The notes under the pieces: generated by a model | Told to the model about the DNA's origin: nothing | Databases searched by the model: none | Seen by the model: only the letters and a program-made list of their open reading frames with translations | NCBI GenBank assembly: GCA_918241715.1 | Contig: CAKJYB010000049.1 | Span: 1-14,803, forward strand | Length of the DNA stretch: 14,803 nucleotides | Origin: Clostridiales bacterium | GTDB taxonomy: Bacteria > Bacillota > Clostridia > Christensenellales > UBA1242 | Reading direction: 5' to 3' | Program-made: the position numbers and the translations under genes | Shown here: piece after piece, positions 1 through 6,283 of the stretch | Layout of the letters: each line of letters opens with the position of its first letter | How positions within the stretch are numbered: position 1 is the stretch's first letter

Positions 1-2922
1 CTTTCTTACGATATATGTTTCTGTTGATGTTCCGTCAACATAATCTTCATAATCAATGCTGTCAGCAAGTTCGTAGTTGACTGCTGGTCTTGGAATTGTG
101 ATTGTTTCGTCGCTGTCAAGTTCGATTGTCTTGCTTGTGAAGTCTGTGTTAATCACTGGTGGGTTGACAACTTCTCTTCCTGTTGTTGAGTAGTTTCCAA
201 ACACAACAATTGTGTTGTTTGCACTATCTCTTACAGCGATGCTTGCTTGATAATTTCCTTGATATGGAGCTGTGAATGAACCAGCGTCGATAACAAGTTT
301 ACCAAAGTTTCCTGCAACCAATGTTCTCTTTGAAGAATAGTCATAGACTGAAAGTCTTGTTTCTTTTCCTTCGTTGTCGATGTAATTTACTCTTACATCA
401 TATGTCAAATATCCAGCTGCATCGTCCCAAACTTCGATTGTTGGAAGTTTGATTTCTGCGCCTTGTTCAAATGTTGTAACATCTGACTTTTCAACTCTTG
501 AAAGTTCAAGTGGGTTTTCGTCGTTGATGTTTGCAATTTCTGCTTCTTTTGCATAGATTGCAACATTTCCCATGTCGTCGTATGTGTAAGCAACAATTTG
601 AACTTTTGTCGCTGTGTCTCCAGCTTCGTTCAATTTGATTGAATATGTTTCTGCTGTTGTATCTGTGATATTGATATATCCTTCTGCGCTTGCAAGAACA
701 TATTTGCTGTATTGCGCTTCAAGCCCTTCAAACACTTCTGTCAATGCTTCTGTTTCTGTTCCAGCAACTGCAACAACTGCGTTTGTGTTGTCAAGGTATC
801 TATACAATACGCTTACTTTCATGTTTGTATCACGATTGTCGCTTGCCGTTGGAGCATTAAATGTGATTGTTGCTGTTGGCAAGTATGTTTCTGACAATGT
901 GCTTGAGAATGTGATTTCTGGTTTTTCATCATCGCTGAATGTTGTTACATACATTGATTTTGAAATTTCTTTTTCATTTCCTGCAGCATCTTTTGCAATA
1001 TAGTGAATATAGTATTGACCATATCCTGTTCCGTCGCTTGCTGCTGCTCCGAATGTTTTTTCTGTGTCAATAAACACAAATCCTGCTGCGTCTGCATCTG
1101 CACTCTTAAACCATGTTTTTGCTGTTGCTGCATCTGTAACGCTTGCGTCAAATGTGTAGCCTGCTTCATTCAAGAGTGTGTAAAGTCTTGTAGCATTTCC
1201 ATTATCAACAACAATTCTGTATCCAAGTTCTGCAAGTTTTGCAATCATAGCATTTTCTGTTGTAATAGTTGCTGTTTGCTTTCTTACAAGATAGTTGTTT
1301 GCTTGCAATGCTGCAAGTCCTTCATAGTTGAAGATAAGGTTTTTATCGTTGTGGTCTGTGATTGAAAGAACTGTTGTTGTGTCGCTTGTCATGATTGTTC
1401 TCTTAAGAACAACACCTTCGTCGCCAACTTTTGAAACGTTGTCTTCCATTCCAATTGCATAAACAACAACGCCACTTGGGTTTGATCTTGTAAAGAGTTT
1501 GTCAGAAGCGTCAACATAACCATTTGCTGCAACATAAGTTGAAGCATCATAAACGATTGGTGTTGGGTCTGTTGTGTCCTTTACGTTTTTGAATTCGTAT
1601 TGTCCAATTGTTGTTGATGTTGTGTGCTTTGCCTTTGTTGAAGCATCTTCTTTGTAGTATGCATCATAAATTGTATATACAAAAGAATATGATCCATCTT
1701 TCAAAGGTTTAAATTCTGCTGGATTTACAAGTGTTCCGTCATCGTTGAAGATTGTTTCTCCTGCAGCTGTGTTGTATTCGTCAACATCAATCAAGCTGTA
1801 GCTTGAACCAGAGTTTTTGTAGTAAACAGCAACTGAGTAGTAAACGTCAACACTTTCACTTGCTGGTGTTGATGTTGAAGCTGTAACACCCTTTGCTGTA
1901 GGAAGTTTTGAAACTTTTCCTGTTTCCCCGTTGTCTGTCCATGTTGAGCCAAGCTCAAGATTGAGTTTGTAGTTTTTGTAATATTCGTCATCACGAACAT
2001 TAACAGATTTTGTTGTGGAAGTTGTAAATTCTCCCAATGCATAATAAGAATACTTGATTGTATACTTACCTGCATGTTCTTTTAAATAAGCACCACTAAT
2101 AGAGTATTGGTTCTCTCCTGCGCCTGCAGTCAATTCAACTGCATTTCCGTTTGTATCGAATGCTTCAACAACAACATAATTTTTTGTCTTGTCTGCTGTT
2201 GCAGTAGCTTTTGATGTTGCAACATCAAATTCTTGTTTTTCGTCGCCGTCATAAACTTCTGGAATTGGAAGTTCCAAAGCCTTGTATGAGTTTTCTGCAA
2301 GTGTTGCAAGATTCATATCATAAACTTTTGGCAAGAATGCCTTTGTGTTTTCAACAAATGTGATTTCTGATTCTGCAAGTTCACATGTTACAACAAAGTC
2401 ATAAGAATTTGTGTATGTTTTTGCGTTTGCGCCACTTCCCACTTGATATCTATAAGAATAAGTGATTGTATAGTTTCCAACTCTTGTTGCGTTGAATGAA
2501 GCAAGATAATCTCCACTTGTTGCAACAACAACTGCTTCTGAACTGCTTACACCATCTTCGATTGTTGCAAGAACAGAAGAACTATATTTGATTGTAACGC
2601 TGGAAGCCTTGAGTGTTACATCTTCGTTTGCAGCTGTTGTGTCATCAAACAAAACTCCATCGCTTACTTTACCGATTTCAAAGTTGTCGTCTCCACCGAT
2701 AAAGCCCTTTGCAACTTTGTATGTGCCACCACGAGAAACGCTGGTCTGAACATCATCAGAAACAAATCCAATTGTCATGTGTGTATAGTCCGTAGATTCT
2801 CCTGCAGCTCTTACCATTGCCATGATATTTCCAAAAGGAAGATAAATCAATGTCAAAGCAAGAGTCAAAACAAGAATGAGCCCTTTAAATACTATTGAGT
2901 GATTTTTTCTTTTATTTTCCAT
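1..2922 (-). CDS. Large secreted surface protein with Ig-like repeats (C-terminus cut off by window edge)
   Basis: A single frame stays open from an ATG at 2922 to the left edge (974 codons, no stop), so the protein is longer than seen. The start follows AAGGAG with good spacing. The N-terminus is a signal peptide: a basic KRK stretch, a hydrophobic core around residues 14-31 (GLILVLTLALTLIYLPF), and a possible cleavage site near VRAA-GES at about residue 41. The rest is Thr/Ser/Asp/Val-rich, with almost no Cys and no other membrane segment. It shows repeated beta-sandwich endings of the type Y-x-I-x-Y...D-x-x-GN near residues 152, 285, 410, 640, 775 and 890 (for example GKYTIKYSYY, YYIHYIAKDAAGN, VAYTYDDMGN), typical of tandem bacterial Ig-like domains in cell-surface proteins. 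The anchor or any catalytic domain would lie beyond the window. No convincing promoter is visible just upstream. Function is unknown; adhesion or envelope structure is an inference. Confidence 0.85.
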   Translation of the reverse strand, partial: MENKRKNHSIVFKGLILVLTLALTLIYLPFGNIMAMVRAAGESTDYTHMTIGFVSDDVQTSVSRGGTYKVAKGFIGGDDNFEIGKVSDGVLFDDTTAANEDVTLKASSVTIKYSSSVLATIEDGVSSSEAVVVATSGDYLASFNATRVGNYTITYSYRYQVGSGANAKTYTNSYDFVVTCELAESEITFVENTKAFLPKVYDMNLATLAENSYKALELPIPEVYDGDEKQEFDVATSKATATADKTKNYVVVEAFDTNGNAVELTAGAGENQYSISGAYLKEHAGKYTIKYSYYALGEFTTSTTKSVNVRDDEYYKNYKLNLELGSTWTDNGETGKVSKLPTAKGVTASTSTPASESVDVYYSVAVYYKNSGSSYSLIDVDEYNTAAGETIFNDDGTLVNPAEFKPLKDGSYSFVYTIYDAYYKEDASTKAKHTTSTTIGQYEFKNVKDTTDPTPIVYDASTYVAANGYVDASDKLFTRSNPSGVVVYAIGMEDNVSKVGDEGVVLKRTIMTSDTTTVLSITDHNDKNLIFNYEGLAALQANNYLVRKQTATITTENAMIAKLAELGYRIVVDNGNATRLYTLLNEAGYTFDASVTDAATAKTWFKSADADAAGFVFIDTEKTFGAAASDGTGYGQYYIHYIAKDAAGNEKEISKSMYVTTFSDDEKPEITFSSTLSETYLPTATITFNAPTASDNRDTNMKVSVLYRYLDNTNAVVAVAGTETEALTEVFEGLEAQYSKYVLASAEGYINITDTTAETYSIKLNEAGDTATKVQIVAYTYDDMGNVAIYAKEAEIANINDENPLELSRVEKSDVTTFEQGAEIKLPTIEVWDDAAGYLTYDVRVNYIDNEGKETRLSVYDYSSKRTLVAGNFGKLVIDAGSFTAPYQGNYQASIAVRDSANNTIVVFGNYSTTGREVVNPPVINTDFTSKTIELDSDETITIPRPAVNYELADSIDYEDYVDGTSTETYIVRK

Positions 2923-3030
2923 AAAATCAAATCTCCTTAATCTTTCTAAATGTTGACTGCATGGCAATCAAAATTTAATCTATTGTGCGAATGTCTTTAA
3001 ATCCTATGCTAGATTAAAAACACTTTTCTT

Positions 3031-3058
3031 GTCGAAAAAGAGCAACCTCTTTAACGAC
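3031..3058 (-). terminator. Imperfect hairpin downstream of rplA, candidate terminator
   Basis: On the minus strand GTCG-TT-AAAGAG pairs with CTCTTT-TT-CGAC around a GTTG loop: ten pairs with a TT/TT internal mismatch. A short T run (GTTTTTAA) follows about nine bases further on. It is the second of two consecutive hairpins in the gap between rplA and the surface-protein gene. Either or both may end the ribosomal-protein operon. The T tract is not directly adjacent, so efficiency is uncertain. Confidence 0.45.
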
Positions 3059-3060
3059 AC

Positions 3061-3082
3061 AAAGCAGGTCGATGCCTGCTTT
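3061..3082 (-). terminator. Perfect 8-bp hairpin just after the rplA stop
   Basis: AAAGCAGG pairs perfectly with CCTGCTTT around a six-base loop, starting four bases after the rplA TAA. No T tract follows immediately, so on its own it may be a 3'-end stabiliser or processing structure. Together with the hairpin at 3031-3058 it plausibly forms the end of the rpmG-rplA transcript. Confidence 0.5.
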
Positions 3083-3085
3083 AAA

Positions 3086-3768
3086 TTAAATGTTATATAA
3101 AACTTTAACACCAGGTCCCATTGTTGAAGCAAGAGTTACACCTTTGATGTATTGTCCCTTTGCTGCAGCTGGTTTTGCTTTTACGATAGCTTCCATAAGA
3201 GTGTTGAAGTTTTCAACAAGTTTTTCTTTTCCAAAGCTCTTCTTGCCGATAACAACGTGAATGTTGTTTGTTTTGTCAAGCCTATATTCAACTTTTCCGG
3301 CTTTTGCATCTTTAACAGCTTTTGTAACGTCCATAGTAACTGTTCCACTCTTTGGGTTTGGCATCAAACCTTTGGTCCAAGAACTCTAGCGATTCTACCA
3401 ACAACACCCATCATATCTGGAGTTGTGATACATACGTCAAAGTCAAGCCATCCACCATTGATTTTTGTAACAATTTCTTCAGCGCCTACAAAATCTGCTC
3501 CTGCCTTTGTAGCTTCGTCAGCTTTGTCGCCACGTGCAATAACTAAAACTTTTACTGATTTACCTGTTCCGTTTAGAAGAACAACAACGCCTCTAACTTG
3601 TTGGTCTGCGTTTCTTCCGTCAACGCCAAGTTTTACGTGCAATTCGATTGTTTCGTCAAACTTTGCTGTTGATGTTGCAATAACATTTTCCACAGCTTTG
3701 TCGATGTCGTATGAAGCAGTTCTGTCAAATGCTTCAAGGGCTTTTGCGTATCTTTTACCTTTGTTCAT
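3086..3768 (-). pseudogene. rplA: Ribosomal protein L1 (rplA), split by a one-base frameshift
   Basis: L1 binds the 23S rRNA L1 stalk, helps release deacylated tRNA, and in many bacteria represses its own operon. The first part (ATG at 3768, 134 codons, TGA at 3364-3366) starts MNKGKRYAKA and ends ARVLGPKV. The second part (to the TAA at 3086-3088) continues as MPNPKSGTVT and runs to the normal L1 C-terminus. The family motif is LGPKGLMPNPK, so one G is missing in the G run (CC at 3369-3370 on the plus strand). Restoring it gives about 227 residues, a normal length. The start is set by GGAG overlapping the rplK stop. No canonical -1 slippery heptamer is present. A sequencing or assembly error is the simplest explanation; a real mutation, or two peptides made by TGATG stop-start coupling, is possible. 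Confidence 0.9.
3369..3370 (-). other. Frameshift point in rplA
   Basis: Minus strand reads CCA AAG GTT TGA TGC where the family needs CCA AAG GGT TTG ATG C. The change is loss of one G from a G-run. Confidence 0.85.
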
Positions 3769-3779
3769 TTTTCATTCTC

Positions 3780-4202
3780 CTAGTCAACTACTTCAACGCC
3801 CATGCTTCTTGCTGTTCCAGCAACCATAGACATAGCTGTTTCCAAAGTTGCAGCGTTAAGGTCTTTCATTTTTGTTTCAGCGATTTGCTTAACCTGTGCC
3901 TTTGTGATTTTTCCGACTTTTGTTGTGTTTGGTTTTGCAGAACCCTTTTCAAGACCAAGAGCCTTTTTGATAAGGACTGCTGCAGGTGGAGTCTTCATAA
4001 CAAAGTTGAAACTTCTGTCTTCATAGATAGTAATAACAACTGGAATTATGAGTCCACTTTGTGATGCAGTTTTTTCATTAAATTCTTTAACGAAAGCCCC
4101 AATATTGATTCCGTGTGGTCCCAAAGAAGAACCAACTGGTGGGCCTGCCGTTGCCTTTCCTGCATCAAGTTGCAATTTTACAACTGCTTTTACTTTTGCC
4201 AT
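3780..4202 (-). CDS. rplK: Ribosomal protein L11
   Basis: L11 forms the base of the L7/L12 stalk (GTPase-associated centre) with 23S rRNA helices 43-44. The 140 residues match the usual 141. Family signatures are clear: the Pro-rich N-terminal segment GKATAGPPVGSSLGPHGIN (residues 15-33), the linker TPPAAVLIKKALGLEKGS, and the C-terminal RNA-binding domain ending GTARSMGVEV. The ATG at 4202 follows an AGGAGGG ribosome binding site. rplA follows at once, its binding site overlapping the rplK TAG. A hairpin resembling the L1 operator lies directly upstream, so L11-L1 synthesis is probably feedback-controlled by L1. Confidence 0.98.
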   Translation of the reverse strand: MAKVKAVVKLQLDAGKATAGPPVGSSLGPHGINIGAFVKEFNEKTASQSGLIIPVVITIYEDRSFNFVMKTPPAAVLIKKALGLEKGSAKPNTTKVGKITKAQVKQIAETKMKDLNAATLETAMSMVAGTARSMGVEVVD

Positions 4203-4215
4203 TTTTCCCTCCTAA

Positions 4216-4252
4216 TGTGGTATAAATTGAACATTGGCTTTGTTCTCCCACA
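4216..4252 (-). promoter_or_regulatory. Probable L1-binding leader hairpin upstream of rplK
   Basis: On the minus strand TGTGG pairs with CCACA, and inside it GAACA pairs with TGTTC. The sides are joined by an asymmetric internal loop (GA on the 5' side, AATTTATA on the 3' side) and the inner loop is AAGCCAA. The 5' strand TGTGGGAG and the 3' strand ACCACAT just before the AGGAGG site match, from memory, the conserved element before rplK in Firmicutes, which mimics the L1 site on 23S rRNA. Binding of L1 would hide the rplK ribosome binding site. The stem is seen in the sequence; the role comes from family knowledge. Confidence 0.6.
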
Positions 4253-4368
4253 AATTTCTTCTTTTCTTTGTTGTTTTAACTTCAAAAATTTGTTTTCGAA
4301 ATCAAATTTTGTTCTTCAAGGCAAGAAAAGCAACCTTTAAAACAGGCAGTTTTATGTCTTACCGGACA

Positions 4369-4397
4369 ATATTTTTAAGGCAAAATGCCAAAAATAT
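4369..4397 (-). other. AT-rich hairpin right after nusG
   Basis: ATATTTTT-GGC pairs with GCC-AAAAATAT around an ATTTT loop, with a TT bulge on the 3' side. It starts five bases after the nusG stop and is not followed by a T tract, so it is more likely an RNA-stability or processing element than a terminator. A TTGATA-N17-TAAAAA pair also falls here and could be a weak internal promoter for rplKA. The rest of the 200-base nusG-rplK gap holds only short AT-rich hairpins and the L1-type leader. Confidence 0.4.
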
Positions 4398-4402
4398 CAA
4401 AT

Positions 4403-4936
4403 TTATTGAATGTTGAGTTTTCTAACTTGACCAAATTCAAGTTCGACATTGTTTTCTCTGCCAAACATTTCAACAACGACAACAAGTTTTTGGTTTTCTG
4501 CGTCTACAGAAACAACCTTTCCTGTCATCTTGTCAAGTGCGCCTTCAACGATTTCAACATTGTCTCCAACTTCGATGTCTGTCTCAACTTTGATTTTTTC
4601 AAGTCTGTTTTTAATGACTTCATCTTCAGTCAAAGCAAGAGGTCTTCCCTTTGGACCAACAAAACCTGTGATTCCACGGGTTCTTGTAACATTGTGCCAA
4701 AGATCATCACCATAAATCATTTTTACAAAGATGTAGCATGGCATGCTTTTTCTTGTAACAAGTTTTTTCTTTCCATTTTTTTCTTCAATAACATCTTCTT
4801 CTGGAATAACGATATCGAAAATTCTGTTTTGAAGCCCAAACTTTTCTACAACAGTTTCAAGGTTTTCTTTTGCAACATTTTCGTATCCAGAAAATGTGTG
4901 AAGCACATACCATTTTGGTTCATTTGAATGTTCCAT
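4403..4936 (-). CDS. nusG: Transcription termination/antitermination factor NusG
   Basis: NusG binds the RNA polymerase clamp and affects pausing, Rho termination and transcription-translation coupling. Length is 177 residues, normal for the family. The NGN domain spans about residues 7-105 (WYVLHTFSGYENVAKENL, then YIFVKM and GITGFVG). The KOW domain spans about 118-177 (GDNVEIVEG, GKVVSVD, FGR). Some usually conserved positions differ: the P-G-Y turn reads MPCYIFVKM and the KOW GPF turn reads GAL. The ATG at 4936 is preceded by AAGGAG at good spacing, 23 bases after secE. The order secE-nusG-rplK-rplA is the classical bacterial one. Confidence 0.97.
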   Translation of the reverse strand: MEHSNEPKWYVLHTFSGYENVAKENLETVVEKFGLQNRIFDIVIPEEDVIEEKNGKKKLVTRKSMPCYIFVKMIYGDDLWHNVTRTRGITGFVGPKGRPLALTEDEVIKNRLEKIKVETDIEVGDNVEIVEGALDKMTGKVVSVDAENQKLVVVVEMFGRENNVELEFGQVRKLNIQ

Positions 4937-4959
4937 AATAACTCCTTAATGTCCTAGCC

Positions 4960-5322
4960 TTATACCAAAAGACCAACAAGCAATCCAAGCAAAGCGTTTA
5001 CGCCATAAATGAAAAGTCCAAAAATAAGAACAAAGGCAACAACAATTCCAGTCTTTTTTGCAACTTCTCCAAATGATGGCCAAGTAACTTTCTTAAGTTC
5101 TGACATGGTCTCTTTTGTCTTTTTTCCAAGACCGCCGTTTTTCTTTTCTTTCTTCTTCTTGTCTTTCTTTAATTTCTTGTCTTTCTTGTCTTCTTTGGTT
5201 TGAACTTTGTTGTCTTTTTTGTCTTGCTTTGTTTCTGTTTCTTGAGCAACTTCTTCAACAACTTCTGTTTCGACAACTTCGTCTTGCTTTACTTCTTCAA
5301 GAGCCTTGTTCTTTTTAGACAT
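4960..5322 (-). CDS. secE: Preprotein translocase subunit SecE with a long charged N-terminal extension
   Basis: SecE clamps SecY in the Sec translocon of the inner membrane. The core is at the C-terminus: the amphipathic SELKKVTWPSFGEVAKKT (residues 74-91), then one membrane helix (about 92-120). The protein is 120 residues, about twice the usual Gram-positive length of roughly 60. The extra 70 residues are almost all Lys, Glu, Asp, Gln and Thr, first acidic (about 7-35), then strongly basic (about 43-70), and should be disordered and cytoplasmic. The start is ATG 5322: an in-frame TTG lies 12 bases upstream, but the GGAGG binding site falls between the two. It sits between rpmG and nusG, the standard neighbours. 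Confidence 0.95.
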   Translation of the reverse strand: MSKKNKALEEVKQDEVVETEVVEEVAQETETKQDKKDNKVQTKEDKKDKKLKKDKKKKEKKNGGLGKKTKETMSELKKVTWPSFGEVAKKTGIVVAFVLIFGLFIYGVNALLGLLVGLLV

Positions 5323-5335
5323 ACTTTCCTCCAAA

Positions 5336-5497
5336 TTATTTTGTTTCTTTATGCTTTGTTCTCTTGTTGCATCTTGGGCAGAATTTGTTGATTTCTATTC
5401 TTTCATTGTTGTTTGTTGTGTTTTTTTCTGTAGAATAGTTTCTTTCTTTACATTCTGTGCATTCAAGAGTAATCAATTTACGTTTTGGTGCTGCCAT
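5336..5497 (-). CDS. rpmG: Ribosomal protein L33, zinc-binding form
   Basis: A 53-residue large-subunit protein and the first gene of the operon. The start is ATG 5497 (MAAPKRKLITLEC), with AGGAG at the right distance; the frame extends further upstream but without a better site. Two CxxC pairs (C13/C16 and C40/C43) mark the zinc-binding form of L33. Between them is a slightly long Asn/Glu-rich loop. The start lies about 43 bases below the predicted transcription start. rpmG-secE-nusG is a common order in Bacillota. Confidence 0.95.
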   Translation of the reverse strand: MAAPKRKLITLECTECKERNYSTEKNTTNNNERIEINKFCPRCNKRTKHKETK

Positions 5498-5546
5498 AAT
5501 ATATCTCCTAACAAAAAAACTAACACCTTTTTCAAGTGTCATTGTG

Positions 5547-5576
5547 AGTATAGCACAACGGAGCCGTGTAAGTCAA
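5547..5576 (-). promoter_or_regulatory. Promoter of the rpmG-secE-nusG-rplK-rplA operon
   Basis: TTGACT (5571-5576), an 18-base spacer, then TATACT (5547-5552), with a very AT-rich stretch directly upstream that could act as an UP element. Transcription would start near 5540, about 43 bases before rpmG. Both boxes match sigma-A at five of six positions. Confidence 0.85.
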
Positions 5577-5617
5577 GGGTTATAAGAAAAAATATAATAA
5601 GTTTTTATATATAATAA

Positions 5618-5650
5618 TACAATAAAAAACACAGCCGTTTGGCCGTGTCA
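5618..5650 (-). terminator. Terminator of the HicB-like gene
   Basis: ACACGGCC pairs with GGCTGTGT (one G-T pair) around AAAC, followed by TTTTTTATTG, a strong intrinsic terminator. It begins about five bases after the HicB-like stop codon and separates this gene from the rpmG promoter. Confidence 0.92.
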
Positions 5651-5653
5651 ATT

Positions 5654-5923
5654 TTATCCTTCAACAACTGCATCAACATACATGATTGTTTCGTTGCTCT
5701 TGCATTTTGGAATAAGTTTTTCTGCTTTTGTTGGTCTGTTGTATTCAGTTTCGTATTTCAAAGCATAAGAAAAATAAGCTCTAAGCAAATCCTTGGCATA
5801 CAAATATGCTTCTGTCAAATTCTTTCCATCAGTATATATGTTTAAATCTGGGAAAATCGCCTGATAAGAGCCGTCTTCATTTTGAACAAAAATAACTGGA
5901 TAAACAAACTGGTATTTCTTCAT
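5654..5923 (-). CDS. HicB-like antitoxin-fold protein without a HicA partner
   Basis: An 89-residue protein with the HicB/UPF0150 pattern: YPVIFVQNEDGSYQAIFPDL (residues 8-27), then a helix with LTEAYLYAKDLLRAYFSYAL, and a short final strand near MYVDAVVEG. This is the partial RNase H fold of HicB antitoxins. In HicAB pairs HicB neutralises the mRNA-cleaving HicA and often represses its own promoter. Here there is no HicA-like ORF on either side and no C-terminal helix-turn-helix or ribbon-helix-helix extension, so it is an orphan or has taken another role. The start ATG 5923 follows GGAGA; the upstream TTG in frame has no binding site. It has its own promoter and terminator, so it is monocistronic. 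Confidence 0.75.
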   Translation of the reverse strand: MKKYQFVYPVIFVQNEDGSYQAIFPDLNIYTDGKNLTEAYLYAKDLLRAYFSYALKYETEYNRPTKAEKLIPKCKSNETIMYVDAVVEG

Positions 5924-5944
5924 GATATCTCCAAAAACATTCCT

Positions 5945-5961
5945 ATACAATTATATTGTAT
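5945..5961. repeat. Perfect 7-3-7 inverted repeat over the -10 box of the HicB-like gene
   Basis: ATACAAT-TAT-ATTGTAT lies exactly on the predicted -10 element and start region. Its position fits a repressor operator. It is AT-rich, so chance is not excluded. Confidence 0.5.
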
Positions 5962-5982
5962 CACACAAGACTTCAATTTCAA
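5955..5982 (-). promoter_or_regulatory. Promoter of the HicB-like gene
   Basis: TTGAAA (5977-5982), 16-base spacer, TACAAT (5955-5960) preceded by TG-A, an extended -10. A TATAAT overlaps slightly downstream at 5950-5955 as an alternative. The -35 lies just beyond the hairpin of the upstream terminator, so the two units are packed end to end. Confidence 0.7.
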
Positions 5983-6023
5983 AACAAAAACAAAAAAATA
6001 CCACAAAAAATTTGTGGTATTTT
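5982..6023 (-). terminator. Terminator of the 38-residue ORF
   Basis: A 13-bp stem centred on TACCACAAA / TTTGTGGTA with a three-base loop (5995-6023), followed by TTTTTGTTTTTG. It is a strong intrinsic terminator about 21 bases after the small ORF's TAG. Confidence 0.92.
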
Positions 6024-6044
6024 CAATATCAACTTGATAAACAA

Positions 6045-6161
6045 CTATTTTGTAATTTCAACATCTTTGTAAAGATTTTGTGATATCTTTTCTCCTGGTG
6101 TTACATCATCTGGTGCACCGAAGCATCTATCTTCATAAATAAAATGTTTAAGTCCAATCAT
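6045..6161 (-). CDS. Small ORF of 38 residues, unknown function
   Basis: An ATG at 6161 follows a near-perfect GGAGGTG binding site, and the frame closes with TAG at 6045-6047. The peptide begins MIGLKHFIYEDRCFGAPDD and ends KDVEITK. It is soluble, mixed in charge, with one Cys and no membrane or signal segment. I do not recognise it. The case for a real gene is the context: an extended -10 promoter about 40 bases upstream, a consensus ribosome binding site, and a strong terminator just after the stop, with nothing else in the unit. It could instead be a small RNA that happens to carry an ORF, but the binding site argues for translation. There is no sign that it is a HicA toxin for the HicB-like neighbour. 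Confidence 0.65.
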   Translation of the reverse strand: MIGLKHFIYEDRCFGAPDDVTPGEKISQNLYKDVEITK

Positions 6162-6198
6162 AATACACCTCCATGTGTGCTAATTCATTTACGCTGTT

Positions 6199-6227
6199 AT
6201 CTTACCACAAAAAAAACAATTTGTAAA
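6199..6227 (-). promoter_or_regulatory. Promoter of the 38-residue ORF
   Basis: TTTACA (6222-6227), a 17-base spacer, TAAGAT (6199-6204) with TG-G directly before it, an extended -10. Transcription would start near 6192, about 30 bases before the ATG. It lies in the AT-rich gap after argS, where no clear argS terminator is visible. Confidence 0.75.
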
Positions 6228-6283
6228 TACCTTTTTTGAAAATTTTTAAAATATTTTTTTGCACGAAATTTAGGGACATACAG

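Noticed and set aside
614..1365. Plus-strand open frames rich in Cys, Phe and Ser across 614-1365
   Set aside because: They are antisense to the long surface-protein frame, have no ribosome binding site, and show the skewed composition of a complement strand.
2943..2971. TTGATT-N17-TAGAAA as a promoter for the surface-protein gene
   Set aside because: Both boxes are weak and the start site would fall inside the AAGGAG binding site, leaving no usable leader.
3364..3372. Programmed -1 frameshifting in rplA
   Set aside because: No X XXY YYZ slippery heptamer is in the zero frame (A AAG GTT does not re-pair in -1). A missing G explains it fully.
4279..4310. AAAATTTG / CAAATTTT stem in the nusG-rplK gap as a regulatory hairpin
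   Set aside because: It is AT-only with a ten-base loop and no link to the rplK binding site; likely base composition.
6045..6161. The 38-residue ORF as a HicA toxin partner for the HicB-like gene
   Set aside because: It lacks the HicA double-stranded-RNA-binding-like pattern and conserved His, is too short, and is in a separate transcription unit.
6235..6262. Terminator after argS
   Set aside because: The stretch is A/T runs that can only form weak, GC-free pairings.
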